A stretch of 64,000 nt of DNA, from positions 55,031,620-55,095,619 of the forward strand of contig CAXKWD010000007.1 of NCBI GenBank assembly GCA_964059195.1. The letters run 5' to 3'. Numbering within the stretch: the stretch's first letter is position 1; each line of letters begins with the position of its first letter. Positions 43,601-53,175 of the stretch are shown piece after piece. The stretch comes from Ectobius pallidus (Eukaryota; Arthropoda; Insecta; Blattodea; Ectobiidae). The position numbers and the translations under genes are program-made. The notes below the pieces were generated by a model. The model did not search any database. It was not told the DNA's origin and saw only the letters and a program-made list of their open reading frames with translations.

Positions 43601-44303
43601 TAACAGCAGCGTATACACTGCAGAAATCATAGCAATCCGTCAGGCGATCATGAGTCTTAGGAACATACAAGGTGCTAATATAATTATTTTCTCCGATTCT
43701 CAAAGCGCTCTGGAATCAATAACTACAAATAATATAAACACTAAGTTATCATGGCTTGAAGTCAGTATTAAACAATTGATCAAAGGAATCCTTGCGAATA
43801 ACTCTCTCCGATTTGTTTGGATACCAGGTCATCATAATATTAGAGGCAATGAAATTGCGGACCAATTAGCAAAACAGGCTACTGAACTCCATGCTCAGAA
43901 AAAATACCCAATGAATATACAAGATTACATCTCATACCGTCTACGCATACATAGGACTATTCCTCCGAAGCAAGATAAACCCTGGTTCCTAAAAGTTCCT
44001 GCTTCTCGTTCCGAAATATCCATCTTATATAAAGTGAAATTCAAAACGGCTATCACACCATACTATCTACATAGGATAAAAAGGAAGGATTCTCCACAAT
44101 GCCACTGTGGTCAGCTTGGCACCATTGAACACATACTTTTTTCCTGTCCAGAAGCTAATACTAGAACTCATGACTTTTATAACGAATTACGTACAACATA
44201 TGGGTACAGCCCTTGGAACCTAACAGCATTTACTGAGGATCAACCACACAAAGCAGCAAGCGCATTATCAAGATTCCTACATAAGTGCAAAATGAAACTG
44301 TAA
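40680..44303 (+). CDS. ORF2: LINE ORF2: APE endonuclease, reverse transcriptase, RNase H, 1207 aa
   Basis: This is the replication enzyme. It nicks the target, reverse-transcribes the element RNA from the nick, and can remove RNA. The N-terminal APE-type endonuclease shows ILQWNAQSL, the Glu in ILESWLS (37), LLGDFN (near 130-135) and SDHFPII (205 onward). Reverse transcriptase follows with FGFRKGYNT, DLSSAYDRVN, GLPQGSSLSPTLFN and the catalytic FADD near 646-649. RNase H follows with MFTDGSK (Asp near 947), VYTAEIIAIRQA, FSDSQSALE and WIPGHHNIRGNEIAD. A C-terminal C-C-H-C finger (CHCGQLGTIEHILFSC) closes the protein. All catalytic residues I can check are present and no frame break is seen, which is unusual in this otherwise decayed window. 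Confidence 0.95.
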   Translation: MSGMKILQWNAQSLKNKLEELLILNHQHKFDIIVILESWLSTTKKIKIPNYTSIRNDRDGKGGGVAIFIKKDITITNFRIINNYAYTFQAIEVTMRNLKIIGIYNTSSNHITATFWNNNFNADRDFKYILLGDFNLGKAIEDLYNSNNIYFIEELKRQNIHLINKITPTRLGYRGQQNTSPDLTFISASFIPHTEWQPLTDTLGSDHFPIIIAVNNHSPLFPVQSIPHRTQIKNWTKFNQEIQSKLNKLQPSETSVDLLTSTFQDYLNLHHPLFTSHKPPVRTKPCWWSTEIKHAIAKRKLLLKKFKTHLDFKTYLDLRRHIAHVKHLIISAKRQNWYQYCSTIDYSTTTQQIWKHVKWFTGKKHYSSSPIVFDILLQTDFLKQVAPDQVYAPCQGYTSEPHPSLEIPFTQSEIASILRNKGNKHSAPGPDLITYEMISHAQQCVLSHLEYSFNAILQGNVYPSLWNKMTVIPILKPNKTGIHPTHNRPIILSSTLRKIYEQLLNQRISFYIERFNIINAKHFGFRKGYNTMASILYLVTEVYTGWLKNENTLAITIDLSSAYDRVNLQILCEKLSNIGIPSTYINNIISLMTNRSLESPTYYSYRQNRKTSMGLPQGSSLSPTLFNIYTNHLHKIRFKTIRLLCFADDIILYYRLKKGNPINIQDLQEDLETLIQELDTLGMDINADKSAFTIFSKKRTPLPQLPQIMINKEPIQYRQSLKYLGVHLDYNLSGNSHYQTVMKKLNNKQNIFRFITGRYWGNHPKALYLLYNNFIRSTLEYGIQVLPLPTKKWHTKISSIIYNIGKRILGTGGKPNKVHVFKELHLQTYRERTTGACIKYMKFLFLNSSHPLYTKLKYITELRENTNSSRILNRLPIIFEVFKSFYCDQQIQPFPKYPVYCTDYSTLILSIDKDFTAFTKNDINSSQTFLDYISVFPQQETIIMFTDGSKTDVGTGAAFFNDSFNEKQQFNIQHNSSVYTAEIIAIRQAIMSLRNIQGANIIIFSDSQSALESITTNNINTKLSWLEVSIKQLIKGILANNSLRFVWIPGHHNIRGNEIADQLAKQATELHAQKKYPMNIQDYISYRLRIHRTIPPKQDKPWFLKVPASRSEISILYKVKFKTAITPYYLHRIKRKDSPQCHCGQLGTIEHILFSCPEANTRTHDFYNELRTTYGYSPWNLTAFTEDQPHKAASALSRFLHKCKMKL

Positions 44304-44876
44304 AAGTTAGATAATACATACAAAGTACATAGATTCTATTTAATCATGTACGGACGTCAAAATCCCCGGATATGACGTCGATAAATAAAAGTGAAGTGAA
44401 GTGAAGTTTGTTTGTATGAAGAGAAGTTGAAGCTAGAAATTTTATTATTAAAGAAACGGTTAAATGAAAACTGAATTCAGTTTTGCTCAGTGCAAGTTTA
44501 TTTCAATCACAGCTAAAATAAATAGCTATTCATTGCTCATAAAAATGATATTGTATTAGCATTTGTTTCACAATACAACCTTCTATTTTCTTTCCTTTTC
44601 GGAAAGTAAACAAATAGAATTACTTTGAGTTTTGTCTCATCTTCTCATAGCATGTTGTATCCGAAATTGAGCCATAATACTGTCTTATAATCGTGTTTTT
44701 ATAGCCATTTTCATTAAAATAATTATTACGTCTTAAACTGTAGAAAAGGTCCAGTTAGGTTAAACTTAAGATTAACTTGTAGTTATCGTTTATAATACGC
44801 ATAAATCTGAAAAACTAAAGTTTAAACTAAAACTGGAGGTTAAACCATGATTATAATACCGGCCCTTAGTTATGAC

Positions 44877-45344
44877 TAGGGGGCGGATTTCTATGACCTA
44901 AAAATTAGGATGTATGCATGCATTTATGACCTAAAAATCATTAAAAAATGACCAATAAAATTTTAAATATGACACTGCCACTTACATATTGTGTATATTT
45001 TTTTAAAGTTCCATTACAATTCATTTTAATAAAATATAATGTTAATTATTTAAAATATCCGTAAATTCTCAAAAAGTATCATTATAATGCAAAATTTACA
45101 AAATATGAGATGAAACTTCAAAATGTATTTAATATGCACACAAAAATGCCAAAAATATGACCTAAATGTGCATATTCATACTAAATATGCTACAACAGTT
45201 GAACACTTCCTAAATATGCAGTTATATGCACAATAAAAGCAGTTCCATTTTCACCAGGATGCTTGGAATCGGGTTTAAATTAGTCTGAAACCTGAAATAA
45301 TCCAAAGTGGAAAAATATGACATGTCATAGAAATCCGCCCCCTA
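44877..45344. mobile_element. hAT MITE next to the Harbinger MITE
   Basis: The TIR starts TAGGGGGCGGATTTCTATGA at both ends. GTTATGAC is duplicated exactly at 44869-44876 and 45345-45352. The left TSD begins one base after the Harbinger element's TTA. The right subterminal ATGACATGTCA also appears in the 21574/22157 family. Non-coding. Confidence 0.92.
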
Positions 45345-45734
45345 GTTATGACAATGTCTATATTAGTCGTTTCACTTGCTGTTGATCTTGCAGTCCTCTT
45401 CTGTTGTAGATTAGGTCGTTTTTCTTTTTTCTTGTAGGAAGTCAGGCGGCAAAACGCCCAAGTATTATTTATATTAGGAATGCATTTCAGTTTTAAAAAA
45501 CCATCTTCAGCCTATTAATAACGTTTACAGAAACGTTTGTTAAGAATGAGGAAATTATTAAGCAGATTAATATTATTAGTAATAATATTAGCCTTACCTT
45601 GTGCTTATAGCCTTCTGTACACAGAAGTTGTGTGGTACTGTTGATGATTGCTTGCAGTTAATGTATTTATGGAGGTTGTGTGCGTTCATTAATTAGAGCA
45701 AATAATGGATTCTGGTCTATAGTATTTTCATTGA

Positions 45735-46015
45735 GTATTTTATGCCTATGTTTGTATATTTCCAGATTTTCCAAAGTAATTTATGGCATTTATTTTCTCT
45801 GTGTATAATTTTCATTATGTTTTCTATGGTGTTATGTTTATGGTTTTCATCTAAAAGGTGTTTGGCATATGCTGATTTTCTTTTACTTAATCTGTAGTCT
45901 AGGGTGTGTTCATGATATATTGTTTTAAATTGTCTGCCTGTTGAACCAATATAAATTTTATCACACGTGGTGCAGTTTAGACTGTATATTCCATTACCAG
46001 TATATTTATCTGAAG
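45735..46015 (-). pseudogene. GIY-YIG endonuclease domain of the Penelope-like element
   Basis: The minus-strand translation includes GNGIYSLNCTTCDKIYIGST followed by GRQFKTIYHEHTLDYRLSKR and KSAYAKHLLDENHKH. GIY-type and YIG motifs are 10-11 residues apart with the CxxC-like NCTTC finger between them, then the conserved Arg and His/Glu. These nucleases nick the target for Penelope-like integration. The frame is open to a stop near 45738. It is separated from the RT-side frame by a T-rich tract at 46021-46030 and a probable frameshift. Confidence 0.82.
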
Positions 46016-46048
46016 TATTGTTTTTTTTTTATTTGTATAATTTGTTTC

Positions 46049-46598
46049 CTAAATTGTTGTTGGTTTTATATGCAATCTTAAAATTAAAGTAATGTGATGA
46101 ATTCTATTATCTGTATACGTAAATGTTAAGAATTTCCTGTCTTTCTTCTTGTTATTATCCATGGGTGTCAAGTTTGAGGTTTTAGTCTTATTTTTATTCA
46201 TTGTTTTTCTTTGTTTTCTCACTAATTTTATTATGGTATTTCTTTTGTACCCATTATTTGCTGCTATTTGAAGGATAGTTTTAAGTTCTCTTTTATACTC
46301 CTTATTTGACATGGGAACGTTCAGAAGTCTGTATATCATGCTATTGAAAGCTGACATTTTATGGTTGTATGGGTGATTGGAAGTATTGTATATCACTGTA
46401 TCTGTATAAGTGGGTTTTCAATAAATTCCAAAATTAATTTTATTATTTTTCCTATTAAACTTTCATAGATAGTTTATAACTTTTTGTTCTTTTTCGTATG
46501 TAAATTTTAAGTTTATGTTCATGCTATTGAAATCTGAGATTATTTCATCTGAGATTCTTTGCAAATCAAGATGATGTCATCTATCTAGCGCTGATAGG

Positions 46599-46600
<2 letters not shown>
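46049..46600 (-). pseudogene. Penelope-like reverse transcriptase C-terminal region
   Basis: On the minus strand an upstream decayed part reads IISDFNSMNINLKFTYEKEQ with stops. It is followed by an open frame with YTDTVIYNTSNHPYNHK, MSAFNSMIYRLLNVPMS and TILQIAANNGYKRNTII. The block H-Y-HK-AF--MI-RLL--P-S plus IA-NNGY is the region just after the RT thumb in Penelope-like elements. The catalytic YVDD would lie near the (TA)n run and is degraded (DR-HHLDL in one frame). Confidence 0.75.

Positions 46601-46629
<29 letters not shown>
46600..46629 (+). repeat. (TA)n microsatellite
   Basis: A TA run within the Penelope-like relic. Confidence 0.9.
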
Positions 46630-46633
<4 letters not shown>

Positions 46634-46900
46634 TTCTTGTGTGTATTTTTCAACCCGTTTTTCTTCTAAATTTTCAAGCTAGCAAAGCTATTTCTTGAAA
46701 CGTGGATATTGAGACCTAGATCTTCAAGAAGCTTGATACACTTGTTAGGGACAGTTCCCATAATACCACGGATAGGCCTATCGATGTTTTCTTTGGATCT
46801 ATAACAATGCGGCTCTGTGGATTCATAGTATTGTCATCTTCTCTCTTGAAGATGGTCAATAATGTGTTTTAAACCCTACAGTAGGTATTGGGGACCAATA

Positions 46901-48125
46901 CACTATGTATCCTTTATAACAGGACCGGGAAGGAAAGCACTGGAAGTGCGAAGTTACCCTACCAAATACTTTTAATAGTAATACCGATCATTCTACTTTG
47001 AAATCTGCGAACAGCGACATTAGTTCCATCTGTTGGCCTGGATTTATCGGTACATGAACAGCTGATTTCTCGCCTTTGTGACAAAGCTGTGCGTGAAGTA
47101 ATTTAATGTAATATATTTAAAATTCGAATGAATTATATAAACAGCGGCGAATTACAAAGCTGGTATAATATGTTGTAGCAATTATAAGTGGCAGAAAGAT
47201 TCTAGATCTTTCCTTCGTTTTCCTAAAGACAAGGCGCTGTAAGAACACGAAACTACTCGTAGATAAAATGATCCCATATTCTTGTTTCTTATTAAATTAT
47301 ATGCTTTAGGATAAAATATCGTTGTGATGTATTTAATTGCAGCTGTCAACAGTGGGTTCTTGAAAGCCAAGAGGGCAGATTTAGATGAATTATTTCCAAA
47401 AGAGAGCCCTGATAAATTGCACAATAGCCACACACACACAATTGCACAATAGTTGTAATGCTCACTTGAAAACAGAATATTTCAGGAATCCAAATCCAAG
47501 GCAAGGACAAAATTCAACGTTGTGAGCCACTTAGGAAGGGAAGATGTCAGTAATATATGGTGAACCAGTTTAAGACCCCGGAAACTGATTTCTAAATACG
47601 CGCTTGTCCCAAGGGTAAGTAAGTTTCAATGTCTAATTATAATATTGGCGTCACTTGACGATTGAGAGTAATGTGCTATTTAGTAGAGCAGTAAAAATCC
47701 AAATCTGACCAACTTTTGAAGTTGTCTGTGCATCCGACGTCCTTCCGTAGTAGGCTTACCGCGGACAATGCAGCACTCTGCTGGATGTGATATTTTGCTT
47801 TTAGAAACAGAGGAAACAGCCAAATTTGATATATTATTCTTCAGAACCCATAGATTCCATATAAGTAAGCGATGTACATAAATATGTAGCCTAGTAAAAA
47901 ATACTGAATGTGAAAAAAATCATCCAAGTATTTAAATTAAAGTGATCAACATTGTGACAGTCGGCCTAAATTTAAAATGAAAATATTTTAGAGCCTATTT
48001 ACAGTATATATAATGAAGAGGGTATACATAAGTATTATTTATGAAGCCTATAGTGTAGGTAAACAACATAGCCTTGACAACTTTCAGCCCTTATATGGTG
48101 TGTGAGAGAAGAGTGTAATGTCTTA
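46901..48125. other. Unassigned stretch with a THAP-like fragment
   Basis: No complete gene seen. A short THAP-like peptide at 47171-47239 is listed separately. The minus-strand 85-codon frame at 47182-47439 overlaps it on the opposite strand and has no recognisable similarity. Confidence 0.35.
47171..47239 (+). pseudogene. Possible THAP zinc-finger fragment
   Basis: The frame gives CCSNYKWQKDSRSFLRFPKD then a stop. THAP fingers, found in P-element transposases and many animal proteins, begin with closely spaced cysteines and a SF--FPKD segment at this distance. The second half (W, C, H residues) is not found downstream. Only 23 codons support this. Confidence 0.35.
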
Positions 48126-48133
48126 TACTACAG

Positions 48134-48397
48134 CTGTCCGCCGCTGTGGGTGAGTTGGTAGCAAGACCGCCAGCCACCTAAGTGGTCCGGGTTCGATTCC
48201 CGGCCGGGTCGGTGATTTTACAGAGATGTTTCTTTCCTGGATCAGGACTGGGTGTTGTGTCCTCATTCCCATCCCGCGAAAGGACCTGGACCCTCGGTCG
48301 TGCCGTAAGTATCCCCCCACGGGTCGGTCCCAGGGCAGGTTCGGCCTCCGGGCTGAACACTTTATCATCATCATCATCGTCATCCTCATCATACTAC
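48134..48397 (+). mobile_element. tRNA-derived SINE (family C), complete
   Basis: The A-box-like GTGAGTTGGTAGC and B box GGTTCGATTCCC mark the tRNA head. The body has ATCAGGACTGGGTGTTGTG, shared with 25333-25540. The tail is (ATC)n then (TAC)n. TACTACAG lies on both sides (48126-48133, 48398-48405) as an 8-bp TSD, though the tail is similar. The tRNA-like head may act as a polymerase III promoter. Confidence 0.85.
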
Positions 48398-48459
48398 TAC
48401 TACAGTCAACTGGATCTTCGGTAAAACCCAGTTAAGATTTTACTTTAGCTGTTGTTTTA

Positions 48460-48995
48460 GGGCTGTGTTCACCAACGCCGATAATCTGTCTGTCGTCTGA
48501 TCCTGGTTTTTAGACTGCACAGTGTCGAGGAATATGAATTAGAACACAGAAGAAGGCACCCTAATGGATAAAGGAAGGTATGCCGTACTTGGACATTTAT
48601 GACGGCATTAATTTCTGCACAAGATTCAAGAGAAAAACGAAATTATCTGCTATACGCCATGCCCCCAAAACAGTGAGTCATCTAGCGACCGTTTGTATAA
48701 CTACTAGCTAGAGACAGCGTGAGAGGAAACTTTCCGTTGCTATGGAAACGTTTACATTTCACGGACGTAGCCCCCCCCCCCCGCTGTTTCACACAACCAC
48801 CGCCAGAGGACGTTGGTTCTCGTATGAAAAATTTAATGGTCAGACAAGTAGTAGACAGAAACCAAGCTTTTGAAAACCAAGATGACAAATTATGTGGTGG
48901 AACCCGAAAGGTTTACTATTTGAGATAATGGATTAATCGTAGTTTTTATTATCCGCGATAACGAGAAAGTTTATCCGTGTTGGTTAACACAGCCC
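48460..48995. mobile_element. PIF/Harbinger MITE with TTA TSD
   Basis: The ends GGGCTGTGTTCACCAACGCC and, in reverse complement, GGGCTGTGTTAACCAACACG are inverted. TTA flanks both sides (48457-48459, 48996-48998). The interior holds a C run (48769-48782) and no transposase. Confidence 0.87.
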
Positions 48996-49226
48996 TTAGT
49001 CAACCTCTTGAAGAGTTGTCAGTCATTCTAATTCACCTTCTGTGGCAAGTGCCAATACCTGAATTCTAAATTTCAACAAAGCAACTTATACAAATAGACA
49101 TCAAAATTGTTATATAAAAATTATTATATTTAAAACAATTCTGAATTTCAACAAAGCAATTTATACAAATAGACATTAAAAGTATTTTGTGTATGATATA
49201 TTTACATATATAAAAACGATTATATA

Positions 49227-49925
49227 CAGTGAGTCCCACGCAAGAGTTGGCCAATGACGCGGGTTTCTGCGTCGCGGCTGGCACAGCTCCAACTCCCGAG
49301 CGATCGGCTGAAATATCTACGCAAATAATGCCGCGGTGGTTGTAATGATTCAGGTTATCACATTTACAGTTAAAATTACAATGAAAATAACCACGTACTT
49401 CATCACAAGAGATGATGGAAATGTTCTCCTCTTGCATCCAGACAATACTGTCACCTTTTTAGGAAATTTTCTTTCATGCGCATAAGTTCAGCTTCCGAGA
49501 CAGAGTTCATTTCTCTTGTGATAGGCCTATGTGATATTGTCATCGAGTCCTTCTAACAGTATGTAAATATTATTTATGGGGAAACTTGTAAAATAAAGTG
49601 TACAGGTCAATTTCCCATACACAAGACAATATCACAAGAGAAATTAACTCTATCTCGGAAGCTGAACTTACGCGCGTGAAAGAAAATTCCCTAAAAAAGG
49701 GTCGTGTTGTGCTTATGCAAGAGGAGAATAGTTCCAACATCTCTTGTGATGAGGTACATGGTTATTTTCGTTGTAATTTTAACTGTAATTGTGAGAACCT
49801 GAATCATTACACCAACCGCGGAAATATTTGCGTAGATATTTTACCCGATCGCTCGGGAGTTGGAGCTGTGCCAGCCGCGACGCAGAAACCCGCGTCATTG
49901 GCCAACTCTTGCGTGGGACTCACTG
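49227..49925. mobile_element. Long fold-back element whose arms encode the same peptide
   Basis: Arms 49227-49541 and 49625-49925 are inverted copies of about 300 bp with a loop of about 80 bp. The ends read CAGTGAGTCCCACGCAAGAG. TATA lies on both sides (49223-49226, 49926-49929), compatible with a TA or TATA target. Each arm, read from the loop outward, encodes a similar peptide on opposite strands (MQEEN, SCDEV-GYF, CNFNC, DRSGVGAVPAATQKPAS). The left arm alone has a 13-bp insertion containing TAGGCCTA. Confidence 0.88.
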
Positions 49926-49929
49926 TATA

Positions 49930-50080
49930 AAACCACTTTGATTCCTGTATGTATAAATTGCTTTTAAATATATTTATTATATATGTATAGGCTATAAATA
50001 TGTCAAAAGAGTATTTAAAATTCCTACAAATATGTATAATATGCGAGTCAGTTGTAGAATTTAATGTTGTACCGGCATGT
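49930..50080. other. Short AT-rich spacer
   Basis: Nothing recognised. Confidence 0.3.
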
Positions 50081-50087
50081 TGCCATG

Positions 50088-50155
50088 ATAACTCAATGGT
50101 AGAGTGACGGCACGGAGAGCCGAAGATCCTGGTTCAGATCCCGGATATGGCATTG
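50088..50155 (+). mobile_element. tRNA-like sequence (SINE head or tRNA pseudogene)
   Basis: The A box AACTCAATGGTAGAGTG and B box GGTTCAGATCCC are well spaced. GCCAT at the start pairs with ATGGC at the end. A CGGC/GCCG anticodon-like stem encloses a 7-base loop reading ACGGAGA. The T stem has mismatches, so a working tRNA is doubtful; a SINE head is more likely. Confidence 0.55.
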
Positions 50156-50419
50156 ATTTTTTCAATCTGACTCTCCCTTTCCACCTTAGCTTACACACGG
50201 CCAGTGTGAAAGAATTATAAGTTCAATATGTAAAATAACCACTAAAATTACTAAAAATGCAGACAACCATGGACATTTATGGTTTTCCATAGTGTAAAGG
50301 CAAAGAGTAAAATATGTGATTACTGCTTATAATGAATACAAATCTCAGCTCTACTCATCAGGAAGGTTTCAAAATACTTTTGAATGTATTAATTTTTCGG
50401 AATCTACATTCGTAACGAA

Positions 50420-50660
50420 TCGAAACGTAAAGATATGAAAGAATTTTTCGAAAATCATAAAGTGGTATCCATTGCAATAGGTAGATTTTTCTTCGAAAAT
50501 CTACCTAAAAGAAAAAGGTCTAATCGATTCTCTAGTTCCCATCTTTTTTAACCATTTTGCACGGGACATGGTAAGTTTTCGTGTTGTAAACATATTTTAA
50601 TATTTTGATTTCGAATACGTTTTTAATATGATGGTATAGACTAAATATGCATTTGATATA
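50420..50660 (+). repeat. Diverged repeat, first copy
   Basis: The block ACGTAAAGATATGAAAGAAT through TAGATTTTTCTTCGAAA matches 51419-51500. The following part, from CCCATCTTTTTTAAC through GAATACGTTTTTAATATGA to AAATATGCA, matches 54450-54555. It links the two larger repeats at 51416 and 54420. Confidence 0.75.
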
Positions 50661-51415
50661 AAAAAATCCCTTTAGGCAGGCCTACAGGCTGAGGTAGATT
50701 TCAAAGTGCTTTTGGTTTAATTTATTATCTTTTTTAGCCTTGGCATGGCAAACCCGCAGTAATAAGAACTGAATTCGGTAAAGAGGAAGAGCCTACAATC
50801 ATTTGTTTTGACAACAAGAATAGGATATAATATTCTGGGAGGCCGTGCGCAAGATCAGCAATGAATAAAATTAGCAAAGCCGCTAAACAAGAAAAAATTA
50901 TGATATAATAATAATTCTTTTAAGTGTTATTATTTTCAAACATTAAAATCTCGCGTCATATGAGAGCTATCAAGAAACTATTTATTGATTTGTAGAGTAC
51001 TCATCAAGAGCTTTTCAACGATACCCCACAAGACGTGGTTTCAAAAGTTTCGAATTTTCATCCCCCGCCCCCACCCCCACCCCCACCCTCACTCGAACCC
51101 CCGAATCGTTGGTGTCACTGTGAACTCCATAGGGAGTACTCTAATTTATTCAAACAAAGTTTCCCTCTATACTTCATAGGGGCCGAGATATACATTTTTA
51201 AAAATTTCAACCCCCTCCCCCGACCACCCCCTTGGGCCAATTTCGCTCATTAACGAACTTGTCCGAGCTATTGGGCCTAGAAATGACATATTAAAATTTG
51301 GTTCAAATATCTTCAAAATTACGGCCGCTATCGTGTAAAGATATAAATATATATATATATATAAATATCACAAAATTTTTTTTTGAACGGGCGGTGGTTT
51401 CGCACTTAGGGGAGC
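50661..51415. other. Unassigned stretch with a C-rich tract
   Basis: A CCCCCA repeat patch at 51061-51090 and another C-rich patch near 51211-51232 are present, plus a (TA)n tract near 51345. No gene is recognised. Confidence 0.35.
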
Positions 51416-52040
51416 ATGAAACGTAAAGATATGAAAGAATTTTTCGAAAATCATAAAGTGGTATCCATTGCAATAGGTAGATTTTTCTTCGAAATCTACC
51501 TAAAATTAATCTATTTAAAATGTATGTGAATACTCACTACATACATCAGTGGTTATCACGTATATCAATTAGTATTTTACTGTCTGAACCTTAGATAAAT
51601 ATTCTTTCAGTTACTTTGAATCATACCCAATCACCAAATTAGCAGCACTGTATATAAATATTCATATCTTCACAACATTTTGTATGTCGGGAAGAAAGTA
51701 ATGTAGTTAGTATCGGGCATTTCTGACAGTATTTGTCAGTTAATTCTTCCTTCTTTTCGACTCTTACAGCGTCTACCTTCTGCAATTTTTCTTTAAGCTT
51801 TTTCACGTAAATATATTCCTTAAGTGTCCAGTGTACAAAGAAATGCGCCAAGTAGCGCTTTACCCGCTACAAAAATAGAAAAGTTCGAACGTATTTTTCA
51901 GTCTGATAAGATGAAACGCCATTTAAAAGCATGGTACCAGCAGACAACTGGAAAAACAAGTGACGAACGGCTAGCGCATATCGGCTAGAGCAGTGGAGAC
52001 ATCTGGTGGTTCTAGTTCGCTTCATCCCTATTACTATTAA
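51416..52040. repeat. Long direct repeat, copy A
   Basis: About 510 bp from 51530 match 54575-55085 in the same order and orientation, 3.05 kb apart. The minus strand contains a frame WTLKEYIYVKKLKEKLQK with downstream CQKCPILTTLL. The partner copy has the related WTLPEYIYVKKLKEKLQN, so a coding exon was duplicated. A splice-acceptor-like T-rich stretch ending in TAG precedes it on the minus strand. Confidence 0.75.
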
Positions 52041-52245
52041 AGGTATTTGACCCTAGCTCTCAAACCTACTACTCTCTTTCAATAGGGATGTAGATCGCCA
52101 AACTTCTCCGACAGATAGCGTGGGTGTACTAGCCGGTATGCGCTAGCCGTTCGTCACTTGTTTTTCCAGTTGTCTTCTGCTGGCACCATGCTTTTAAATG
52201 GCGTTCCAACTTCTCAGTCCGAAAAATATGTTCGTAATTTTATAT
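51890..52245. repeat. Inverted repeat, ~150-bp arms
   Basis: 51890-52035 is an imperfect reverse complement of 52085-52245. Shared words include AACGCCATTTAAAAGCATG and ACAAGTGACGAACGGCTAGC with their inverses. The loop is about 50 bp. Both outward strands place ATGCTTTTAAATGGCG at the same point, so the two arms are divergent copies of one transcript start or first exon. Confidence 0.8.
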
Positions 52246-53170
52246 TTTTATAGAGGACACGAGGCTACTATACGTACTTAATTGTTTACTGGGCCCTTCT
52301 AGAATGTTGAAGTGCCAAAAATACGAAAGAAAAATCACAGGAGATAGGCTCTAAATAACACTAAAAAGGAAGGATTAACGAACAAATATTGTGAGATATT
52401 TCCGATACAGACGACATTATTTTGTACTCGACTTGCAGTAATATGTTATCAATGTATGAATATTTATATGCAGTGCGGGTATTAGAAATTCTTTAATTTT
52501 TAAATTAATATTAAATTTGCCGTGAGCATCCAGAAGATGTTATGGGTCATTTAAAAATAGAGTAAATTACAATAAATAAATTAAAATTACCTAGTAACGC
52601 AATGATAATTACAGTACATTGTGTTAGTTTTATACCTTTGTTAAACTGTATCTTTAGTGCACCTTTATATTTAAAGACCACTTCCCTGTTTAATTTATTT
52701 AGTTATTTTAGGCCTATTAATTTTACTTTGCTGTATAAATATATTGTGTATAATAGGCTACTGTAGCCTTCAATTGCATCTGATATCAAAATATAAATTC
52801 TGTGATTTCTAAATAGCCAAGTTAGATTGACGGCCTCGAATAAAAATTGTGGCAATAGCGTTGCCAATTTAATAGGCTACATAACTTAACGTATGATAAC
52901 ACTGATAAACAAGCTGTAGATATCTGACATGCTGTGTACCTTTTCTAATGCAGTTTTTTATGCTGATTTCAGTTCTGGAAACCGTTTCGCTCTAACGCGT
53001 CAGGTTTTGAAGATATCAACAAAAATTAATTTTCATTGAACACCGTTCATCAAAATCTCTATGTAGTGTTTAGTAATTTTTCATGAAACGTCATAGGCCT
53101 ATATTGTTGTGTCATTTGTGAAACTAGTTATACTTAATGTAATATATCAAAATATTTTCGATATCGCGAA
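52246..53170. other. Unassigned AT-rich stretch
   Basis: No supportable ORF or TIR pair. It may be intron or flank of the relic at 53176. Confidence 0.3.
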
Positions 53171-53175
53171 TCCAT

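Larger units (their letters stand above)
38954..44406 (+). mobile_element. Full-length non-LTR retrotransposon (I-like, RNase H-bearing)
   Basis: This is a 5.45-kb LINE with a 5' UTR of about 235 bp, ORF1, an 83-bp spacer, ORF2, a short 3' UTR and a (GTGAA)n tail at 44386-44406. TTTGTTTGT occurs on both sides (38945-38953, 44407-44415) as a TSD. Both ORFs are open and the TSD is unmutated, so the insertion is recent and possibly competent. Tail type, zinc-knuckle ORF1 and RNase H put it near the I group; the exact clade is uncertain. Confidence 0.88.
38743..44865. mobile_element. PIF/Harbinger MITE split by a full-length LINE
   Basis: The left end GGCCCGGTATTATAAAC and the right end in reverse complement GGGCCGGTATTATAATC are flanked by TTA at 38740-38742 and 44866-44868. 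Subterminal words such as TTAAGTTAAACC and CTAAAGTTTAA recur near both ends. Without the LINE (about 38954-44406) the element is about 0.66 kb and encodes nothing recognisable. Confidence 0.85.
45430..46900 (-). mobile_element. Penelope-like retroelement relic
   Basis: On the minus strand the order is an RT C-terminal region (46.4-46.7 kb), a frame at 46396-46049, a GIY-YIG endonuclease (46010-45735) and a 3' tail region. RT plus C-terminal GIY-YIG nuclease is diagnostic of Penelope-like elements. A (TA)n run at 46600-46629 and several stops interrupt it. The 5' RT fingers and palm are missing or unrecognisable. Confidence 0.8.

Noticed and set aside
47182..47439. 85-codon minus-strand ORF
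   Set aside because: Overlaps a THAP-like plus-strand fragment and has no motif; treated as a chance opening.
50088..50155. Functional tRNA gene
   Set aside because: T-stem mismatch and imperfect acceptor stem; better explained as a SINE head or pseudogene.
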